DNA from: Methanocorpusculum sp.
GTDB lineage: Archaea; Halobacteriota; Methanomicrobia; Methanomicrobiales; Methanocorpusculaceae
Reading direction: 5' to 3'
Assembly (NCBI GenBank): GCA_029987315.1
Contig: DALTVZ010000058.1
Location: forward strand, 1 to 11,068
Length of the DNA stretch: 11,068 nt
This document shows, in pieces, positions 7,221-11,068 of this stretch; positions within the stretch are counted from its first letter, which is position 1; every line of letters starts with the position of its first letter. The translations under genes and the position numbers were made by a program. The notes beneath the pieces were generated by a model. The model did not search any database. It worked only from the letters and a program-made list of their open reading frames with translations, and was not told where the DNA came from.

Positions 7221-8408
7221 CTATTCCTTCGGCATCGGACCGCAGAGGTCATAGAGTTTTTCTTCACCGTCAAGTCTGCCGCGAGCGACCAGGAGGTCGC
7301 CGACATGCATGCGAACGGTCCTTGCCGGACGGTACATCCACTTGTTTTCATGTTTGATGGCAAATATGACCATTCCGGTCACCGTGCCAACACGGGACTC
7401 AGAGAGGGACTGTTTATCAAGAATGGATCCTTCCCTGATCGTGAGCCAGGTGATGACCTCGTCGGATTCACGAACGATCCGCTGAACGATCGGGGGGACC
7501 TCGATCTCACGGAGAACCACATCTGCTATGGAACCTGCGGCGTCCGAGATGGATTCGGCAAATGAGGACATGTAGAGCATGCCGCGAAGGCTTGCCACGT
7601 CCTCGGTCCGTTTGGCTGCTTCAAGGGTCCACAGATCAAGGCGAAGCCGCATCTCGTCGAGCTCCTCTTCTAACGCCATGACCTCGTTTGCCAGATCCAG
7701 ATTGTCATGAAGAAGAGCGGTGTAGGCAAGACCTACAGATAATTCGCTGATGTTTTTCATCTCGATCATGAGAGCGGCCGCACGGTCAAGGTCGCTGATT
7801 GGACAGACCATGTCGTCCTCGTCACTTGGAACAGGCTGACCGGATAGTTTACAGAGATCAGGATATCCATACTCAGGACCGCGGCCAACTAAAACATCTC
7901 CTGCACGAACGACGGTATGTTTGTCAGGATCATAGATCCTCTGACCCAGCCTTCGGATCATGATGATCCGAATACCGGTCACGGACTGAAGTTTGATGTC
8001 GCCGAGTCGTGCGCCGTCAAGGGGGCTGCCGGGAACAACAACGATTCGATGGATGGCTTCCTCGGCATCGGGAAGAGCTCTGCGCAGATTTGGAGGAAAG
8101 GAGACATGCCGCATGATATTTTTTGCAATATCTGCGGCTTGGTTTGATATCCTCTCAGAGGCTTCGGCGAGCTGGAGCAAACCGCTCATCGGTTCGGTCT
8201 CTTCTATACGCCGCACACTCATCATGCTGGCAATGCGTGCCTGATAGATGAGGTCGTTCATACGTTCTTCGAGATCTATAACTTCATCTGCTATTGCATT
8301 GCTTTCGAAAAGAACGGCAGAATATGCCAGATCAACCATAAGTTCGCTGATGTTCTTCATTTCGATGAGAACATCTTTTAGGTTGATCGGTTGATTGTCA
8401 CGGTCCAT
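7221..8408 (-). CDS. Tandem PhoU-TrkA_C (RCK_C) domain regulatory protein, COG3273-like
   Basis: The 395-residue soluble protein is an internal duplication with a period of 200 residues. IEMKNISEL at 15-23 recurs at 215-223, each time followed by LAY and a helical PhoU-like segment (about 15-103 and 215-303). Each helical half leads into a TrkA_C/RCK_C-like ligand-binding domain ending in a conserved GDVLV.RG or GDLLVARG strand (170-177 and 370-377). RCK_C domains are known to sense small ligands in cation channels and transporters, and PhoU-like bundles act as cytoplasmic regulators. Control of a cation transporter is a reasonable inference, but no transporter is adjacent. Databases often call such proteins potassium channel proteins, although no membrane segment or channel filter is seen. 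It is the first gene of the operon with the DHH protein and has a TATA element about 33-42 nt upstream. Confidence 0.85.
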   Translation of the reverse strand: MDRDNQPINLKDVLIEMKNISELMVDLAYSAVLFESNAIADEVIDLEERMNDLIYQARIASMMSVRRIEETEPMSGLLQLAEASERISNQAADIAKNIMRHVSFPPNLRRALPDAEEAIHRIVVVPGSPLDGARLGDIKLQSVTGIRIIMIRRLGQRIYDPDKHTVVRAGDVLVGRGPEYGYPDLCKLSGQPVPSDEDDMVCPISDLDRAAALMIEMKNISELSVGLAYTALLHDNLDLANEVMALEEELDEMRLRLDLWTLEAAKRTEDVASLRGMLYMSSFAESISDAAGSIADVVLREIEVPPIVQRIVRESDEVITWLTIREGSILDKQSLSESRVGTVTGMVIFAIKHENKWMYRPARTVRMHVGDLLVARGRLDGEEKLYDLCGPMPKE

Positions 8409-8440
8409 GATAGTGTGTATATTAGTGCGAGTTCTGACTA

Positions 8441-8450
8441 CTTAATTAAT
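8441..8450 (-). promoter_or_regulatory. TATA-like element of the PhoU/DHH operon
   Basis: ATTAATTAAG on the minus strand lies 32 nt upstream of the ATG at 8408. A start about 25 nt downstream would leave a leader of roughly 8 nt. No ribosome binding site is visible, so the mRNA is likely leaderless or nearly so. Confidence 0.45.
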
Positions 8451-8482
8451 AGGATGTGATTGTGGGGTAGGTATGGGACTTT

Positions 8483-8521
8483 CCAATCGATTTCTCGATT
8501 TGTTGGGCAGAATATTTTTTT
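8483..8521. other. Hairpin followed by T7, no gene attached
   Basis: In the plus direction AATCGA and TCGATT (8485-8490, 8495-8500) form a 6-bp stem with loop TTTC. CCAA and TTGG extend it after a 2-nt bulge, and T7 follows at 8515-8521. This looks like a terminator, but no plus-strand gene ends upstream. It lies in the 306-nt gap (8409-8714) between two minus-strand genes. Confidence 0.3.
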
Positions 8522-8535
8522 ATGAGCATAATCAT

Positions 8536-8681
8536 CACGCGGAATTCATGGAAAAAATCACAGAAACACGGAAAACTATAGAAATCAACGGAAGTCACGG
8601 TACTGGGACAGGTTTGAGAAAACATCGGCCATGATCGATAAGTTTTCCGTGTTTCTGTGATTTTTCCGTGAATTCCGTGTG
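8536..8681. repeat. Long inverted repeat of CACGGAAA-like units
   Basis: The left arm (8536-8577) and right arm (8641-8681) are reverse complements over 42 and 41 bp, with only two substitutions and one indel, around a spacer of about 63 nt. Within the arms a short unit of about 8-12 nt recurs (CACGGAATT, CACGGAAAAAT, CACAGAAA, CACGGAAAACT in the right-arm complement). Degenerate copies continue into the spacer (CAACGGAAGT, CACGGTACT). The repeat lies 33 nt past the stop of the Fic-like gene, so it could form the 3' end of that transcript. The rest of the gap 8409-8714 holds no credible gene. Confidence 0.85.
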
Positions 8682-8714
8682 AAGGGTTTTGAAAAGGGCA
8701 ATGTGGGATTTTGC

Positions 8715-9614
8715 CTATGGGTTTTGGCCAAAGAAATCCAGCTGCTTTTGTCTGACGCCAACCTTTTCTTTGGTGAGATCAGCAAACGAACGGTGGATCT
8801 CAACCTCGAGGATCCCGTTCTGTTTTTTTACCCAGTCGATGATCTCATTCCATGACCCGATTGGGACACGGTATCCAAACCCAGTGGTCAGCCGCGAGAA
8901 TAGTTCAGCGCCAAGAAGCACTTCTTCCGGAAACAAGAGAGAAAATGCCTCGTGAAATAGGAAGCATTGCTCGAAGGGATGAGCATTTTCTTTGATCTTC
9001 TGATCAAAGGAGGCGATCAGTCCCTCAAGAGTCTTTTTTAACTCGGCGGAGAGGGAAACGTATCCAAGATTTTGAGTAAGGACATCTTGGAGCAAAAGAA
9101 CCGTGCGTACGGTCAGGCGGTCTTTTTTTCCCTGCAACAGATATGCATTTTTCAGATTCTGTAGGATATTTATCTCGGAAAGCCGTTTCCCGCGCGGGAT
9201 CTCACCGGTCGAGAAGAGGCGGGAGACCTCGGTTGGCGTAACGATCACGTCGACCAATTTTGCGGCGGTCGCGATATGAGCGGCCATCTCTGATTCGACA
9301 TCTGCGGGCGGCCCCTGGGAGAGGAGATATCGAAAGCGTTCCAGTTCATAGTATTCATCCTCGTCCGCATACCGCTCGAATGAAAATTTTCCTGCACGGA
9401 ACTTTGCCACTTTATTTTGGCATTTCATCTCAAGATCAAAACCATAAAGCCCGATGCATCGATTTATTTCTGCTTTGGTTGGCTTTGACCCGGATTTTAT
9501 CATGCGTGTTGCCGCAAATTTTTTTGCATCGGTGTTGAGTTCACGTACAAGATAATATCTATTTATTCCATTTTGGAGACGGATCTCAACGCGATACAGT
9601 TCGTTTGCAGACAT
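8715..9614 (-). CDS. Fic-fold-like protein with degenerate catalytic motif
   Basis: The 299-residue product has an N-terminal part (1-60) resembling the YYLV-type beta strands before archaeal Fic domains, then a helical region. TPTEVSRLFSTGEIPRGK (126-143) and SEINILQNLKNAYLL (146-160) line up by eye with the Fic helix bearing the SxxIEGN-type segment and the following E..N...A helix. HPFEQCFLFHEAFSLLFPEE (212-231) and GAELFSRL..GFGYRVP (235-251) align with the Fic pattern HP.E.A...H..L..IHPF.DGNGR..RLL...GYP. The catalytic His and the GNGR loop are replaced (LFPEEVLLGAE). If the alignment holds, the protein cannot be an ordinary AMP transferase. It may be a pseudoenzyme, a regulator, or simply a different helical fold. 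It starts 42 nt after the upstream gene and lacks a ribosome binding site; an operon with that gene is likely. Confidence 0.55.
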   Translation of the reverse strand: MSANELYRVEIRLQNGINRYYLVRELNTDAKKFAATRMIKSGSKPTKAEINRCIGLYGFDLEMKCQNKVAKFRAGKFSFERYADEDEYYELERFRYLLSQGPPADVESEMAAHIATAAKLVDVIVTPTEVSRLFSTGEIPRGKRLSEINILQNLKNAYLLQGKKDRLTVRTVLLLQDVLTQNLGYVSLSAELKKTLEGLIASFDQKIKENAHPFEQCFLFHEAFSLLFPEEVLLGAELFSRLTTGFGYRVPIGSWNEIIDWVKKQNGILEVEIHRSFADLTKEKVGVRQKQLDFFGQNP

Positions 9615-9656
9615 GAGTTGTAAAGTATTAGGCGCTATGTGTTGAGTATGTTTCGA

Positions 9657-10442
9657 TTATTCGGCGGTTTTGACCGTGAGGGTGGCGAGTTTTTTCCAGT
9701 ATTCGATGCGTCCCTCTTCTGGTCCAACACCGCAGAGATAGATATATTCCGGGTCGAGATGCTGGAGTACAGCATGGACGGATGCCTCGTCGGCGTCTTG
9801 GAGATAGACGTTTCGTATCTCATAGGAGTCCAGGAGATCTGGAAGAAGCGATACCTCGTCATTTTTGAGGATGATGTCCTTTTGTATCTCGAGGATGGTG
9901 GAAAGATATGAGCCCGGGACGACCCAGAGATACCGTTTTCCGGATAAGTATTCGAGCTCGATCTCCCCTGGATGTTCTGTTGCGAGAATATGCCCGGGGA
10001 TGCCTGCATCCCGCATGCTTCGGCAGAGTGATCTGACCGTTTCAGACAGAGCGGATGTGTATTCCTCAACGTCGCCGAAGTATGCGTCGGTGATATTGAG
10101 GGCGGACGGGGAAGGGAGGCTCCACCAGCATTTTTTCCGGATGGTCTGGACGAGGGTGACATCGCTAAGTATCTCCCGGGGGTTTGGATCGAACTCGAGG
10201 GTCACACGTCCTTCGTCCACATTACCACATGCATCGAGTATCCTGCCGGCGTAAAAGTCGCCGCCTGCCGCCGGGAACTCGACGGTCGGGAGCTGATCCT
10301 TGAGGGTCGTTTCTATATGCCAGGTGATGAGATCGGTGTCTTTTCCGCGCCGCTCACTGATCCATGCAGTTAGAGCGGATACGTCAATGTCGGTTGGGAG
10401 GAGTGAGCCTAGAGACCGAACAGGAAAGGTGAGTGTACGCAT
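9657..10442 (-). CDS. Hypothetical protein, 261 residues
   Basis: I do not recognise this protein. It is soluble, acidic and has no signal peptide or membrane segment. Visible landmarks are EFPAAGGDFYAG (55-66), an LEFDPNPREIL segment (82-92), KKCWWSLPSP (103-112), a helical stretch with CRSM at 140-143, LEYLSGKRYLWVVPGSY (163-179) and a C-terminal alpha/beta part ending DPEYIYLCGVGPEEGR (230-245). The middle strand-loop-strand region and the C-terminal repeating alpha/beta segments suggest a globular mixed fold. Four Cys are spread out and do not form a zinc motif. The ATG at 10442 has no ribosome binding site and a TATA-like element about 26-34 nt upstream, so a leaderless start is plausible. 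It is the first gene of a probable pair with the Fic-like gene. Several open frames on the other strand here are shadows. Confidence 0.7.
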   Translation of the reverse strand: MRTLTFPVRSLGSLLPTDIDVSALTAWISERRGKDTDLITWHIETTLKDQLPTVEFPAAGGDFYAGRILDACGNVDEGRVTLEFDPNPREILSDVTLVQTIRKKCWWSLPSPSALNITDAYFGDVEEYTSALSETVRSLCRSMRDAGIPGHILATEHPGEIELEYLSGKRYLWVVPGSYLSTILEIQKDIILKNDEVSLLPDLLDSYEIRNVYLQDADEASVHAVLQHLDPEYIYLCGVGPEEGRIEYWKKLATLTVKTAE

Positions 10443-10467
10443 TACAGTATTAGATACGAAGTTTGGA

Positions 10468-10476
10468 GCTAATACA
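10468..10476 (-). promoter_or_regulatory. Possible TATA-like element of the 261-residue gene
   Basis: TGTATTAGC on the minus strand lies 26-34 nt upstream of the ATG at 10442, which fits archaeal spacing for a leaderless transcript. The element is only a fair match to a TATA box. Confidence 0.3.
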
Positions 10477-10529
10477 TCTTCTTCATAAGGGGGTTAGGAG
10501 ATGTTTTTTTATCGTGAGAAAGGGGGGAG

Positions 10530-10746
10530 GTATTCTGGTGTGTACTTCGATCTCGTGGATGGGATTGTTATGTTGGTATAACCCATCACACGAAATCCAC
10601 GAAATGAAACAGAAAAAGAGCAAAGAGGTTGGCCGTGTGGGACACATAGGAATTTTTACAAAATAAGGGATTCTTTCATTAGGACTTCCGCGGTGTAATC
10701 TTAACGAAAAGTATAACGTATTCTCAGGTTGTACTTCGATCTCGTG
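10530..10746. repeat. Pair of about 29-bp direct repeats, 188 bp apart
   Basis: Copies at 10530-10557 and 10718-10746 share GTATTCT, a variable 4-5 nt, then an identical 17-mer TGTACTTCGATCTCGTG. The first is followed by GATGGGAT and the second by TACGAGATC, which makes a small hairpin (GATCTCGTGTACGAGATC). They lie in a stretch (10443-11068) with no convincing gene; a 67-codon frame at 10463-10666 has no support. Confidence 0.7.
10587..10618. repeat. CACGAAAT-like array related to the 8536-8681 repeat
   Basis: CACACGAAATCCACGAAAT followed by GAAACAGAAAAAG matches the unit order of the right-arm complement at 8536-8681 (CACACGGAATTCACGGAAAA, then CACAGAAA) with several substitutions. It appears to be a decayed or divergent single copy of the same repeat. 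Confidence 0.45.
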
Positions 10747-10851
10747 TACGAGATCAGGGTGGATGGATGAGACTAAAAACCAACCGCGAATCGGCGCGAA
10801 TCCCGCCCTTCGGGCTCCCAGAATCGGATTTGCTTTCCCTCACTCTCGCAA

Positions 10852-11068
10852 TCCAGCTACGCTGTCTTGCTCGTCCCTTCATCGGGAACGTTCGGGCAAA
10901 TCCTGTCGGCGCCCCAGCGCCTCCTATGAGGGAAAATCTATCTAATTCAACCACAACAGCTCTAATTTGCCTAAAATTCAATACATTTACAACAATGAGC
11001 CGCTGGGGCGGCGAAAGGATTTGCCCGAACGTTCCCGATGAAGGGACGAGCAAGACAGCGTAGCTGGA
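10852..11068. repeat. Inverted repeat with 72-bp arms, cut by the window end
   Basis: The left arm (10852-10923) and right arm (10997-11068) are reverse complements at 69 of 72 positions, the outer 53 being perfect. They enclose an AT-rich spacer of 73 nt. The right arm ends exactly at the window edge, so the repeat may be longer. Further nested inverted pairs are present: GGATTTGC at 10826-10833 with GCAAATCC at 10896-10903, and TTTCCCTCA at 10834-10842 with TGAGGGAAA at 10927-10935. No transposase is seen. Open frames across this segment on both strands are by-products of its palindromic structure. Confidence 0.9.

Noticed and set aside
7221..8408. Potassium channel
   Set aside because: Only PhoU-like and TrkA_C-like soluble domains are present. 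There is no transmembrane segment and no selectivity filter.
8724..8733. TTTGGCCAAA palindrome near the end of the Fic-like gene
   Set aside because: It lies within coding sequence, is short, and a 10-bp palindrome is expected by chance at this scale.
9635..10162. 175-codon minus-strand frame and several plus-strand frames over the 261-residue gene
   Set aside because: Ser/Pro/Arg-rich, low-complexity translations in alternate frames. The 261-codon frame gives a balanced protein and correct promoter spacing.
10463..10666. 67-codon plus-strand frame
   Set aside because: It overlaps the promoter and the repeat elements, and its translation shows no conserved pattern.
10754..11063. Open frames of 98-99 codons on both strands at the right end
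   Set aside because: They run through the long inverted repeat, which opens frames on both strands at once. There is no ribosome binding site and no plausible protein.
10530..11068. CRISPR array
   Set aside because: Only two copies of the direct repeat exist and the interval is far too long for a spacer; the remaining repeats are inverted, not regularly spaced.

Overview
The window reads as chromosomal DNA of a methanogenic euryarchaeon. Gene content (a DUF373 membrane protein, a COG1340-type coiled-coil protein, a COG1107-type DHH phosphoesterase with S1 and OB domains, a tandem PhoU/TrkA_C protein and a small DUF7123-like HTH protein), TATA-like boxes, oligo-T terminators and several apparently leaderless starts all point to archaea. 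My best guess is order Methanomicrobiales, possibly close to Methanocorpusculum. That is recognition from memory, not a search result.

Layout: (1) 1-943, plus strand: the 3' part of a coiled-coil gene, a hairpin/oligo-T terminator and a promoter. (2) 944-2128, plus strand: a DUF373 six-helix membrane protein. It converges on (3) 2156-4913, minus strand: a probable four-gene unit of a 58-residue protein, a membrane-anchored 128-residue protein, adenine deaminase (ATGA overlap) and a 181-residue secreted protein. (4) 4969-5301, minus strand: a single HTH gene with its own promoter, an inverted repeat over its ribosome binding site, and a terminator. (5) 5338-8450, minus strand: a two-gene operon in which the PhoU/TrkA_C protein precedes the S1-OB-DHH phosphoesterase. 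(6) 8451-8714: a gene-poor stretch with a near-perfect 42/41-bp inverted repeat built of CACGGAAA-like units. (7) 8715-10442, minus strand: two poorly characterised genes. The downstream one looks like a Fic-fold protein that has lost its catalytic motif; I do not recognise the upstream one. (8) 10443-11068: about 600 bp with no convincing gene, holding a direct repeat, a further CACGAAAT-like stretch and a 72-bp-arm inverted repeat that runs off the window.

The housekeeping part covers purine salvage (adenine to hypoxanthine), probable ion-transport or phosphate-linked regulation, and nucleic-acid phosphoester hydrolysis. The less ordinary part is the right third: a pseudoenzyme-like Fic relative paired with an orphan gene and flanked by two structured repeat regions. 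I see no CRISPR array, tRNA, rRNA, transposase or integrase.
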